NCBI GenBank assembly: GCA_963932465.1
Contig: OZ010794.1
Location: forward strand, 216,344,473 to 216,408,472
Direction of reading: 5' to 3'
DNA from: Maratus speciosus
Taxonomy: Eukaryota > Arthropoda > Arachnida > Araneae > Salticidae
DNA length: 64,000 nt
Both the position numbers and the translations under genes were made by a program. Positions 48,121 through 58,022 of this stretch are shown here, piece by piece; within the stretch, counting starts at the first letter, position 1, and the number at the start of each line of letters is the position of its first letter. The notes beneath the pieces are model-generated. The model saw only the letters and a list, made by a program, of their open reading frames with translations, was not told where the DNA came from and did not search any database.

Positions 48121-48731
48121 ATTCAGCTATTTACTATTATTTAAAATATGAAAAGCCTCATTTGGGGTAGTTTGAAACTTTTTTATAACACCATCAAATC
48201 CGGATTTGGTTACATATAGTACAAATAAATAATTAAAAAAAAATACATATGAAAAGTTGAGTTTGAATTTAAACATCTCTATGTTCCATACAGCATCGTA
48301 AAGTCTATGTATTAGTAAGGTAGACGGTAATTTAAAACGGTAATAAAAATGCTTAAACTCACCAACAATGTAATAAAAATAGGAATGTTTAATTCTCCTT
48401 TCTACTAGATGGAACTCCTTTAGATGGAACTAGATAAAAGGGAAACACCAATCACAGAGGAGCACATGCAAAAGAGGAAAGCATTGCAAAATGATAATAC
48501 AGAAGAGGATAAATAAACAGAAAGGTAAGTGTAAAGAGAATAAAAAAAAAAATAGAATAACAAATGAATAATAAATAAAATAAAAGAAGTAAATTAAAAA
48601 ATAAAAATAATGGAGGAATCGCAAGAAAATCTTTAGGAATAAAATAATATTATTTTCTCTTTTTTTTATACATAATAAATTGGAAAGACACAAGAAAAGA
48701 GGGGAAAGGTGTTTCAGTAGTAATTTCCAAA
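48121..48731. other. AT-rich DNA, possibly the Penelope element's 3' region
   Basis: Purine-rich on the plus strand. A long minus frame (48430-48885) continues from the Penelope fragment in a shifted frame and becomes Phe/Leu-rich low-complexity sequence, probably not translated. Confidence 0.4.
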
Positions 48732-49790
48732 CTATAAAAAGAAAATGAGATGAGGAGAGATCATTGACAAGTTTATCGGAATTTTTAAAATAAGCAATTC
48801 TTTGGGAAAGTCCCAGAGAATGGAAGAGACAGGAAAAGAAATAATGCTGGCCATGGTGAAATTGAAACTGTGATTTCGATTCCAACAGGGAGATGTAATC
48901 GAAAATTTTGAAATTCCTTGGTTTGGTATATACCTCTGATGCTCGATTAATCTGAACTTTAACCCCTTGGGGAAGAGCGTCTTTTACAGAATTTTTAATC
49001 TTTAATCACCGGTTTTTTAAAACAGAAATTTTTGCCTAATTGAATCGGGAAAATGCTCGGATTAAATAAGGCAAAATTTAGGAAAAAAATTTACTGGTGA
49101 GAATAATCCCCGATTCTGAACACCTTACGCGGCACGAATACCGGTCGCTCGTCCCCAAGGGGTTAATGCGCTCTTAGTTCGACCAATATAACCTGAATTA
49201 CAAGAACAATTAATAAAAATAACGCCCCACCGCTTCCCAGTAGCAATACGTTCTTTCAGAGAAGCGAATTTTATTGTATTAATACGTTTGAAGATAACTT
49301 TAAAATTGAAAAGAGAAAGGATTTTGGAAGTTTTCAAACAGAGATGAGAATAAAATGGGAGACCGACAGAGATAGAATTAGGAGGATTATTTGAGTCAGA
49401 AAGAGGACATTTAGGATTATTAGATTTATTCAGAGCTTTATCAATCAAAGATAAATTATAACTACGTGCATGGACAAGATATTTCAGATATTTAATCTCA
49501 TTTTTCAGTTAAGAAAAGTCAGAACAAATGCTTAAAACCCTAAAAACAAAAGTATAAAAGGATGCCAGTGTTGTTGAGGAGGATGGTTTGAAAGATCACG
49601 TAGAGGGAGAGATACATCAAAAGTTATGCATAAGCAGAGGTAGAGAACCAATCTGGGTGTATCGAAACCAAAGCAATAAGGAAAGGAAGATAATTGTACT
49701 CTTCGACTTCGAGAGTAAATTGAATACAAGGATCAATGGAATTAACAAGTGAAAGAAGAATCGAAAAATACATGTTAGAAGGAATTAAGA
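48732..49790 (-). pseudogene. Penelope-like retroelement, 3' part (end of RT and GIY-YIG endonuclease)
   Basis: Read from 49790 downwards, in more than one frame. The segment LVNSIDPCIQFTLEVEEYN with YLPF matches the late RT region of Penelope elements. It is followed by SSSTTLASFYTFVFRVLSIC, NEIKYLKYLVHARSYN and ID-KAL. Then comes the linker VGLPFYS...SKILSLFNFKVIFKR and the GIY-YIG core GVIFINCSCNSGYIGRTK (plus-strand 49170-49230). A TTAA MITE (48959-49166) splits the gene immediately after that core. Beyond it the frame resumes with RLIEHQRYIPNQGISK and HSFNFTMASI, matching the expected RxxEH continuation. It ends at a stop at 48734-48732. Frameshifts and the MITE disable it. Penelope proteins insert by target-primed reverse transcription. 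Confidence 0.82.
48959..49166 (+). mobile_element. TTAA MITE, family C, inside the Penelope gene
   Basis: TTAACCCCTTGGGGAAGAGC at the left, GTCCCCAAGGGGTTAA at the right, 208 bp. Core ATTAAATAAGGCAAAATTT at 49061-49079 and TTTACTGGTG at 49090-49099. Inserted at a TTAA within the coding sequence. Confidence 0.9.
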
Positions 49791-50188
49791 AGAAGAAATG
49801 TAAAAAGGCGGAGAAAACTTTTAGAAATTATTAGTACTCAAATTCAAGGCATAGAACAAATGCTGAAAAAAAAAAATTCCGTCTTCGACAACCGCCGTTT
49901 TCCTGTCATCGAGTAGGCCTGTCATTCAGAGGGCGGTGTTTACATGATTACATAGGTCATGTCATTTACGTACCCTTATTGGGAAATTGTTTTTGCCAAC
50001 TAAGAACGGGCAAAGGCAAATGTCTTTTTTTTTTTTTTTTTACAGAATATTGCGTTGTCACCGTAATTACGTCACACAATCAAAAGTCATGTAGACTTCT
50101 AGTTCTGGAAGTGTGTTAAAAATCGATAGCAAGGCTTGAGCTGAGCGGACATGCAAGACAACTCAAATAAAAGCTTGTAATGATAGCT
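49791..50188. repeat. Unclassified repeat fragment
   Basis: GTAGGCCTGTCATTCAGAGG and GTTTACAT near 49908-49945 resemble 23217-23255. Poly-T at 50026-50041. Confidence 0.35.
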
Positions 50189-50351
50189 TTAACCCTTTCA
50201 AGGGCAAAGCACGTCCATTGTAAAATGTTGAAATGAATAAATGTCACATGATTTCACATGCAAGTTAATTTGGCAATAAGAAAGAGCTATATTTCACACA
50301 CATGATAAACGGAAAATTGTATTCCCCAAATTATGGTGTCATAAGGGTTAA
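50189..50351 (+). mobile_element. TTAA MITE, family I (CCCTTTCAAGGGCAAAGC), short
   Basis: TTAACCCTTTCAAGGGCAAAG at the left, CATAAGGGTTAA at the right, 163 bp. Shares its right TTAA with the next element. Confidence 0.75.
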
Positions 50352-50558
50352 CCCCTTCAGGGGCAAAGCACTTCTGTTTTTAAAATGATTAAATGGGACA
50401 GGGATTTATGAACAAATTTATATGAATATAGGTAAAAGCTTTTCTTAACGTACATTATGCAAAGCAAAGTTTAATTAATAAAATCTGGTGCCAATGTGGC
50501 ATTTGGAAATTGAATTTAAGCGGTATATACGATATACCGGTGCCCTTCAAGGGATTAA
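50348..50558 (+). mobile_element. TTAA MITE, family I
   Basis: TTAACCCCTTCAGGGGCAAAG at the left, GTGCCCTTCAAGGGATTAA at the right, 211 bp, directly abutting 50189-50351 at one TTAA. Confidence 0.82.
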
Positions 50559-50905
50559 AGAACAAGAACACTGTTCAGCGAAAATTACTATGTTATACTT
50601 GCCAACATTCAACTTAACTTCCGTAAAATGTTAGTTAATTTGAACCAGGATTAAAACATTTCTAACAGGATAATTTATTTGATGCAACATTATATATTTA
50701 ATTTCATGTTTCCACGGAATCTAATTGATTTAATTTCTATAAAAAATCCGGTTCGAGATGTCGTTTAACTTTAAATGCCTCTACATGAACTACAAGTTTG
50801 GAAAGTATAATATGTTGAAGTACCACTTGCATGAGCGGTTCTCAACATTACTCTAAACTTCAATATCTACGCCGATAATTCAGTGACGTTGGGCATCAGC
50901 TCTTA

Positions 50906-51267
50906 TTAATCCTCTTAGGGGAAAGATACTTCTGTAGCGAAAATGCTAAAATGATTTAATCACATCAGAATTTACGAAAAATGCATTTCAAAATAATTAA
51001 AATCAATGGTGTAATGAAAGCTTCGTGAAGGCCATTCTTGGAACTGTGCAACTTTACATCTAGAAGATGTGTATGGGACCTGTCTCGACAGGTAATACCG
51101 GCGGTTTACACTTGCCATTAAGTTCATGTTTGTTCCCGGTATGTATTCTATCTAAGATAAATCCCAAATATTTAGAACTTTTTTTTCAAAGTTTTGGTAC
51201 GATTGTGGCATTCAAATATTAAAATTAAATAGTATAAAAAATATCTCCATGCCTTTCAAAAGTTTAA
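50906..51267 (+). mobile_element. TTAA MITE, family I, with extra internal DNA
   Basis: TTAATCCTCTTAGGGGAAAG at the left, CATGCCTTTCAAAAGTTTAA at the right. About 150 bp (about 51030-51185) has no counterpart in 50348-50558 and contains CTGTCTCGACAGG, so it may be a further insertion. Confidence 0.65.
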
Positions 51268-51711
51268 AAGTCCATTTATCTTCTCTTGCTAGCAAACGCA
51301 TTATTTGAATTCGCCCTTGCATTTTTTTGGTAAACTCTGTAAAACATAGCAATGTATAAATGTGATAATTATGTGTAATATAAGTAAATTTAATTTAAAT
51401 ACAATATATTTTAAATTAAGGATATTACATTTTATGACCAAACTTTAAAAGTTCGCCAATTCTTTTTCATTTGTTTAACTTTTTAAGAAAATGAATTTCG
51501 AAAAGTGCGTTTTCTTGAACATTTTAATGCAATTAAGTAGGTTTTTGCAGGCATTTACACAAATAAGCCAATATTTCGTTAATTTGCAGTACTATTTCTT
51601 TTTTTTTAAAGAAAAAAACTTAATTTTTTACAAATAATTTTAATAACGATTGTTGCAGGAATAAATAATTGAAAAATATCATTTTGTAATAGTAAATAAT
51701 ATTAGGTTGTA
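51268..51711. other. AT-rich DNA, no feature recognised
   Basis: No gene or bounded element seen. Confidence 0.5.
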
Positions 51712-52119
51712 ACGAAAGTTTTCCGCCAGATTACCATAACATAATACTAATTATACTATATATAATTAACTGTAATTTTATATATAACCATCACTCCGCC
51801 AAACCTTCACAGTTTCATATGATACAACACTTGTACCTAAATATGTACACTTTATTCCGTGACATTCTGTTGCTGACTTTTTGCAGCAGAACTGGAAGTA
51901 AATGATGGTTCTAATCTGGTAGCGTGATAGTTCCATTTCAGACACCCTGAACATAATGATAACGATATTTTTTTACAAATTTCACAACACAATGTTATAA
52001 AGGAAGTCGCTTTCTTTCAAATGCCAAAAATCGTTTGACAAAATATGACCAAACACGTCAACGCGGACTGTTTGCACAGACCGTATTAGCTGTGGCGAGA
52101 AACTTTCGTTACAACCTGA
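51712..52119. mobile_element. Mariner-type MITE
   Basis: TTAGGTTGTAACGAAAGTTT at the left and AACTTTCGTTACAACCTGA at the right, flanked by TA, 408 bp. No transposase motif could be read with confidence. The TTAGGTTG end is typical of mariner. Confidence 0.82.
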
Positions 52120-52224
52120 TACCTAAACAGAGAGAAGGAATGTACTTTGTGCCAAGAAAGAGAAACAACGTAGAAAGGCGCAAATATAAATATGTATAAA
52201 AAGCATACAGCTGTCTCGAAACCT

Positions 52225-52441
52225 TTAACCCCTTAATTCTCGCTCCCGTCATATTCTCGGGCTGAGTCTTTTACTCAAATTGTTTGATTCCCACCAGTTT
52301 TATAAAATAGTGAAATTGGCTGTATTTTAGTATCGTTTTTCCAGTCATTAAAGAAGGTGAATATTTCTTTTTCATAAAATTGGTGCAAATAAGCAATTTG
52401 AATTTTTCAATCGTAATATAATTCGAGCGTTAAGGGGTTAA
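52225..52441 (+). mobile_element. TTAA MITE, family H
   Basis: TTAACCCCTTAATTCTCGC at the left, GAGCGTTAAGGGGTTAA at the right, 217 bp. It is oriented opposite to 57080-57306, whose right end is CGAGAATTAAGGGGTTAA. Confidence 0.87.
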
Positions 52442-52729
52442 GATCTCATCAGCAGTGCCTAAAATCAAAGATAAAAATTAAAACTCTGGATTAAAGGGGG
52501 CGGGGACAGGGAGCCAGAAAGGCATACCTTACAGCTCGACTGTCAGCAGCGAATTGCCTATAAACTGATGGCTATACACTAATGATGTGAGTCTTAGTAC
52601 TCACGAAACGTATACGTCTGTTCATTTTCACAGTGCTTGATCTGTATATATTGTGTGTCGATTTTTAGTGATTTAGTTTTTCACACAAGTTTTTATTTAT
52701 CAATATTGTATATCATTCACATGATTTCA
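52442..52729. other. No feature recognised
   Basis: A GGGGGCGGGGACAGGGAG patch near 52496-52513 is the only distinctive point. Confidence 0.5.
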
Positions 52730-53470
52730 AAAGTTTCACCTGTTTAAATAATACATCAAATGACAGCTTATTTGATTGCTGATAAATACGCACTATTACA
52801 GAAAATTACTAATTTATAAAGTGCTGATATCATAGATATAGGAATATTAATAGGGATAATTTATAGGTTTGTATGGCTATAAATTCTTCTGGAATAAAGC
52901 TAGAATTTCATTATATTTAAATACTGATAACAAGAGGTTACCATTCAAATTATCCAACATATGTCAAAGATTAAGAACAAAATGTCTAATCGTTCGAAGG
53001 AATATTTACGCTCTATGGAAGATGATCATATTGTTTTAGCTACTTCAAATTCTGCATGGTCATCTTAAAAGATTATTAACTGTCTCAGAGAAAAATTGAA
53101 TAGATTTAGTTAAAATTTAATGTACTATTTCAGTTAAATGTGAATATTTAAGATTTTAATGAATTACTAAATTTGCATTTTACGATATGATGATCTCTGT
53201 GGGACAACAATACGTTATTTTCTGCGTAGTCACCTTAACATATTATTAAATGTTTAGTAGAGAATTTGATTTATTGTCAGATTAAATCTGATGCATTATC
53301 TCATTTGAAGTCCATTCTTTATAAATGAATGATATTTTATTAAATTGAGATGTAGATGATTTAAAATATGCCGATGCTTGATATATGATATTATCATATT
53401 TGAATAATAACTAATTAATATTTTTTTAAAAAATCTGTACAGGAAAAGTGTTGTTCTAAATAATACAAAA
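52730..53470 (+). repeat. Composite repeat, second locus
   Basis: Follows the same order as 1680-2750: ATACATCAAATGACAGCTTA, GATTGCTGATAAATAC, then two units of about 190 bp (about 53010-53190 and 53195-53380). The first ~400-bp unit is single here but double at 1565-2330. Confidence 0.68.
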
Positions 53471-53539
53471 ATAATACTTATTTAATATTTTCTAAAATCA
53501 AAAGCAAGCAAATGGTGTTGGTGTTGTTTATGACGACGA

Positions 53540-53765
53540 ATTTTCTACACGAGGGATAAATGCCGGAAGGGAGGGGTGCTCTCTGTGGGGTGTATTTGGG
53601 AAAAGAGGAAACCTACCCCGTATTCATGCAAGGAAATCCAAGATTTGAAAGTCACAAAAAAATCCGAACAATTAAGCGGACGTGCGCGATTGGGTTCGAA
53701 ACCAGTACCTCCCTCTACCAGCATCCAGAGCAGAGCCTCTCGACCACTGGTGGGGCAGCAAGCAA
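53540..53765 (-). repeat. tRNA-derived SINE
   Basis: On the minus strand an A-box-like TGGTCGAGAGG (53747-53737) is followed 33 bp later by a B-box-like GGTTTCGAACC (53703-53693), the spacing of a Pol III promoter. The patch is clearly GC-richer than its surroundings. The tail runs toward 53540 with no clear poly-A. Open frames at 53560-53833 are accidental. Confidence 0.55.
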
Positions 53766-54349
53766 ATGTGTGTCATATATCTATTGCTTATTTCATTAAC
53801 TCTTATCGTACGCTACTAGCTTTTTATAAATGACTATAATTTTATATACTGTTTGCACCACTATATTATAAAAATAAAACTTTTAGTATGTTTATTTTCC
53901 ACATAATGGGAAAACGAATGTAAAAGTTATTAAAAGAAAAAAGTGGTGCCAACAAAATAAAATTGTTCCCAATGTCATGTGGAAAGTGTTATAGGATCGA
54001 CAAGGGTTAGTATTAGTAGAAAGATATGCTATGTCTTTAAAATATCGCTACCATTCGTTTCTTTCAACTTTTGCTCAGCAATGAACGATTTTAAGGCCCA
54101 CTCTCAAATTATGTAGAAATGCGGTTTCTGTGCCATTGCCCGGAAATGTTATATCATTTTATTCATGCAAAGTCGACCAAATGCAAAATCCTGAAAAACA
54201 TCTAGTCCTGATGATGTAAATATTGGAAGATCTAAACGCGTCTAAAACTGCTACCAACGTAAAATTTTTTCAAGACAAATAAACATAATTGAAATCAGAA
54301 AAAAAATTCAATGCATTTTTCTTACTTCCATATGATCTCAATCAGATTT
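53766..54349. other. AT-rich DNA, no gene recognised
   Basis: AAAAGTGGTGCCAAC at 53938 is a lone fragment of the hAT-like MITE arm. AGTAAAATATTGGAAG-type words are not diagnostic. Confidence 0.45.
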
Positions 54350-54625
54350 TGCTGTTTGATGAATGGAGTTATGAATAAAGAGGAGGAGACATATAGTGTA
54401 CATTCTACCAGTTGCGAGTGAAGTAACTGATGAGGTTGTCACAAGATGGCGGCTGCTTTTTTTTTTTTTAATCGTATCTTCAGTTTCTGATTACCGCTGG
54501 GGCAAACATCCCAAGAGTAAAATTGAATAGAAAATTTCGTCTTATTTAAGCGTCTTATTCATGGAATTTTTTCTCATAAATGTGGCCAAAGTTTATATTT
54601 GTTCTTACTGGTATCAATGTCCATC

Positions 54626-54833
54626 TTAACCCTAGATCTACCGGGAATTTTATTCAAGTTTTAATAAAACGTTCTACACCAGAATTTTTATTTAAAACTA
54701 TTTAACTTATTTATTTACCTTATTTTTGTCTGGTTTATATACTTAGTTTATTTTAAAGAAATTTCTGGTTTGAATGAATATTTTGTATGTACCTGTCGGG
54801 TCCAATGGACCCGTCTGGTAGACGGAGGGTTAA
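54626..54833 (+). mobile_element. TTAA MITE, family A, identical copy, nested
   Basis: 208 bp identical to 11353-11560 and 20486-20693. Confidence 0.92.
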
Positions 54834-55100
54834 AACTGTCCGTTTGTTTCCCTGGTTGTTACAATATGGCGGAAACGCAGGGCGTGACTACCGCCAAAGT
54901 AAACTGCTACCAGTAAAAATGAAAATCTGTTTCTACCAATTTTTATGACTGAAATTTTGCATTAATAAGGCCTTTAAATAAGCAGAAATTTTCTATGTAA
55001 ACTTACTGGTGGGAGTTTTCACCGGCGGTAAACAAGCCCTTCGATAGCGGTTACAGTTGAGGATTCATTATTTTACAGATATGTCAGTTCCTCTTTATTA

Positions 55101-55275
55101 CCGTAATTTCCGGTGTATAGCTCGCAGGTCAAACAATTCAGTTTGGACCCAGAAATTTTATTCCGTATTTGAAGATCAATACTTACCGCGATCTAAAAAG
55201 TTACATTTTATTTTCAAAAAATTCTGGGTCGAAACACGATTGTTTAATCCGCGGGCTATACACCAGAAATTACGG
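55101..55275. mobile_element. TA-flanked MITE (CCGTAATTTCCGGTGTATAG), nested
   Basis: Left CCGTAATTTCCGGTGTATAG; right CTATACACCAGAAATTACGG; 175 bp. Comparison with the empty site in copy 2 (CTCTTTATTAATAGCTCC at about 60630) shows that exactly TA was duplicated, so it is Tc1/mariner-type. The 73-codon frame 55057-55278 is a shadow. Confidence 0.88.
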
Positions 55276-55437
55276 TAATAGTTCCATGGTTTGATGTATG
55301 GTCTTGTTAAATTTGATAAGAAAAAAAATATGTTTGCATCGTAATGTCATTGGTCCAATCTTCCGTTTTTTGTCCAATCAAGAAAAACAAGAAATTTTAA
55401 TAAATAATAAAAGGTGGAGGAGGGAAACTATTCGGTT

Positions 55438-55619
55438 CAGTGTTACCAGTGGGCTACTTTTTTTAATTCATATTTCTTCATTTGCACCACTTTTTTGAAA
55501 TGGCGAAATTCCGCTTATTTAAACCCTTGTCATTAAATAAGGCAAATTTTACCGTTTCAAAAAAGTGGTGCCAATCAAGAAATCTGAATTAAAAAAATAG
55601 TAGCCCATTGGCAACACTG
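55438..55619. mobile_element. hAT-like hairpin MITE
   Basis: CAGTGTTACCAGTGGGCTAC at the left, CCCATTGGCAACACTG at the right. Flanks ATTCGGTT and TTTGGATT agree at 6 of 8. Contains CATTAAATAAGGCAAATTTT and the AAAAAGTGGTGCCAATCAAG arm. Confidence 0.85.
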
Positions 55620-55646
55620 TTTGGATTACGAATAACAAAAAAATAT

Positions 55647-55849
55647 TTAACACCTTGAGTACCAGTGGGATATATTTTATCCCGATTCATGAAGACTTGT
55701 ACAAGAAAACAATTGTTACTTTTTTTTATCTTTGGTGGAAAAAAAAAGTCTTAAAATTGCTTTTCTTTATTTGGCAATAAAATTTCTTGAAGGTTCCGGT
55801 GTGAATTTGACATTACAGAAGCACAATTACTTGCCCCTCAAAGGGTTAA
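55647..55849 (+). mobile_element. TTAA MITE, family D
   Basis: TTAACACCTTGAGTACCAG at the left, GCCCCTCAAAGGGTTAA at the right, 203 bp. GGGATATATTTTATCCC near the left end is shared with 33741. Confidence 0.82.
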
Positions 55850-56537
55850 AAAGAGAAATCATTCTTTAAATTTCAACAACGAATAAAGTCATGCACTCAA
55901 TCGTCAAACTCCTGAAAAACGTCTAATTCTGACGATGTGACGATTCAAAGATCTACGTAAGACGATTCGAAGTTTTACGTAATGTTACAAAACCGTACGA
56001 TAATCTTACGTAATATTAAGCAATCTTGACGATTCGAAGATATCTTTGTAAGTTTTTAAATATCACTTTCCCTATTAAAAATCTTGTTTTTAAATTTTTC
56101 TTACAAATTTTCAACGAGACATCTACTAGAACGCAATTTTTGTTACCAATTTTGTAAAACTCTAGACGAAATATAGATATTCAACAGATAATTGGGAGTT
56201 TAATGACAGGGACAATCAAAAGTTTTCCGTTACATTACGGCCATTGGAAATAAATTATTACAAGTGCATTTTAATGATGTTACAACCTTCCGAATGGTCT
56301 GAAATTTTAAATATATAATTGTTGCACAACTATATGATAACTATTATTAACGTAGAATTTTGGTTTTGTAGTGATGATAATTATTTTATAACAGAAATAT
56401 CTTCACTATATTTAAACCCTAATAAAGGAATCGTTTCATTCGAGAATCTAAACATTCCAGTCCGAAGATTGGGTTTATTTTGTAATTATAAATTTTAAAG
56501 TGAACATATACACTCTTTGAAATATGAAAATTTTGTC
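55850..56537. repeat. AT-rich DNA with a fragment of the tandem-interior element
   Basis: 56213-56290 repeats CAAAAGTTTTCCGTTACATT and TTTTAATGATGTTACA from 7755-7825. Also a local run of GACGATTCGAAG-type words at 55935-56040. No gene. Confidence 0.55.
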
Positions 56538-56756
56538 TTAAGCCCTTGAGGGCCGGTGAAATGTTTATGAAACCACTTAATTTTAATTCCGAAATGCCGC
56601 AGTGACACCGGAATTTTAGCAAAAAATAAGAAAGTTTATTATGTATGCGAAATATAGCTTTTTCTTATTTACAAATAAATTTGTTTTCGAATTCCGGTGT
56701 CAGTCATTAATTTCTGCACTTTAGCAATGGAATTCCTTTTCCCCTGAAAAAGTTAA
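56538..56756 (+). mobile_element. TTAA MITE, family G
   Basis: TTAAGCCCTTGAGGGCCGG at the left, CCCCTGAAAAAGTTAA at the right, 219 bp. Shares ATGAAACCACTTAATTTTAA with 23627-23832. Confidence 0.8.
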
Positions 56757-56966
56757 GTGCGCTATTTTATAATTGGTCATCTTGTAATATTTTATTCCCT
56801 TCGGTACATTTGACAACTAAGACTCGCATGCATTTGCTCACTGGGGCCCGTTTTTATATTCTATTCATATTACAATTTAAAGTGAAAAAAATTTGCACAT
56901 TTTTCTTGCATATGTTGTCAATGTGTATATGAAAGATTTTTGTTTTGAGAAAGTAAAGCGAGATAG

Positions 56967-57010
<44 letters not shown>

Positions 57011-57079
57011 GGCAGTGGTAGCAAACAAATGTGTACCCAATAGGTTAACTGCATAGGAGCGAAAATGGTAATTGTCAGA
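56757..57079. other. Gene-free stretch with long poly-A
   Basis: About 41 A at 56969-57009. The minus-strand frame through it is poly-Phe and artefactual. Confidence 0.7.
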
Positions 57080-57306
57080 TTAACCCCTTAATGGTCGCAT
57101 TAAATTACGGTTTAAAATTTCAAATTGCTTAATGGCACCACTTTTTTGAAAAAGAAATGTTCACCTTGATTAATGACGGGTAAAATGGTACCATAATAAA
57201 GCCAGATACACTATTCTGTAAAACTGGTGGGAATCAAACAAATTCGAATAATCTGAATAAAAGTCACAGCCCGTGAATATGACGGGAGCGAGAATTAAGG
57301 GGTTAA
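57080..57306 (+). mobile_element. TTAA MITE, family H
   Basis: TTAACCCCTTAATGGTCGC at the left, CGAGAATTAAGGGGTTAA at the right, 227 bp. Same family as 27703-27989, but without the AT expansion. Confidence 0.87.
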
Positions 57307-57543
57307 ATCAAATCTCTCATTTTATTCGAAAATAGCCTGATGAAAATACGATATTAAGTTGATAAATGAATATAAATTTTAAAGTATGATTCATTTTGTG
57401 TATTCGATGACTTAAGCTTTAATTTAGGATTAAAATCAGTAAAAATTGACACGATTTCAGATACTCTATGCACTTATTAAGACTACTACAAAATCTCATT
57501 ACCTAGATTTTGATTGATTAACAAATTTGCTGTTTATCTATTC

Positions 57544-57692
57544 CAGGGGTGGCCAACCGTGGCACGCCAGTTACCACTAATTTCATAAAGAAATAACAGG
57601 CTTCTTGAATCGCAGAGATTCGATGATTAGATAAGGCAATGATTACTATAAAATTTTAGTGGTATCTATCGTGCCATAGTTGGCTACCCCTA
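57544..57692. mobile_element. hAT-like MITE
   Basis: CAGGGGTGGCCAACCGTGGC at the left, AGTTGGCTACCCCTA at the right. Flanks ATCTATTC and ATCTATTT agree at 7 of 8. Contains GATTAGATAAGGCAATGATT and TTTTAGTGGTAT. Confidence 0.85.
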
Positions 57693-58020
57693 ATCTATTT
57701 GATAAAGCAAAAGTTATAGAGTTAGGTATAATTGAACAAAAATGTTAAATATAACAAAGAATAATTATAAATTTGATCAGGAAACTCTAAAAGCTTCTAG
57801 ACCAGAAGATTGTTTTGCGAAAAAAAGTTTAAAGTCAATGCGTTCATTTCATTTCGTCCCAAAAAATTATAGACATTTTTTTTTTTTTTTTTTTTTACAA
57901 TTAAAAAATGGAGTAACCGTTTCAAAAAAAAAAAAAAATTGAAATTATAAATTACATCCAGACAATAAGAATAATATTACACAATTACAAACTTCGTGAG
58001 AAAAATAAAAAATTAAATTT
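57693..58020. other. AT-rich DNA, no gene seen
   Basis: Poly-T at about 57877-57896 and poly-A at 57925-57938. CGTCCCAAAAAATTATAGAC at 57856 resembles the Tc1-like end at 58023. Confidence 0.5.
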
Positions 58021-58022
58021 TA

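Larger units (their letters stand above)
54350..55295 (+). mobile_element. Inverted-end element, copy 1, with two insertions
   Basis: Left GGAGTTATGAATAAAGAGG; right CCTCTTTATTA...TAGTTCCATGG. Landmarks GTTGTCACAAGATGGCGGCT, ACAATATGGCGGAAACGCAG and TTTACTGGTGGGAG-like words recur in copies 2 and 3. It contains the family A MITE 54626-54833 and the TA-flanked MITE 55101-55275. Unoccupied it would be about 560 bp. Superfamily unknown. Confidence 0.78.

Noticed and set aside
48430..48885. 151-codon minus frame, the longest in the window
   Set aside because: Overlaps the Penelope fragment in a shifted frame and ends in low-complexity Phe/Leu sequence; the real homology is in another frame.
53560..53833. 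Overlapping frames of 79 and 85 codons
   Set aside because: The patch is better explained as a SINE on the opposite strand with A and B boxes.
55057..55278. 73-codon frame
   Set aside because: Formed by the inverted ends of the TA-flanked MITE 55101-55275.
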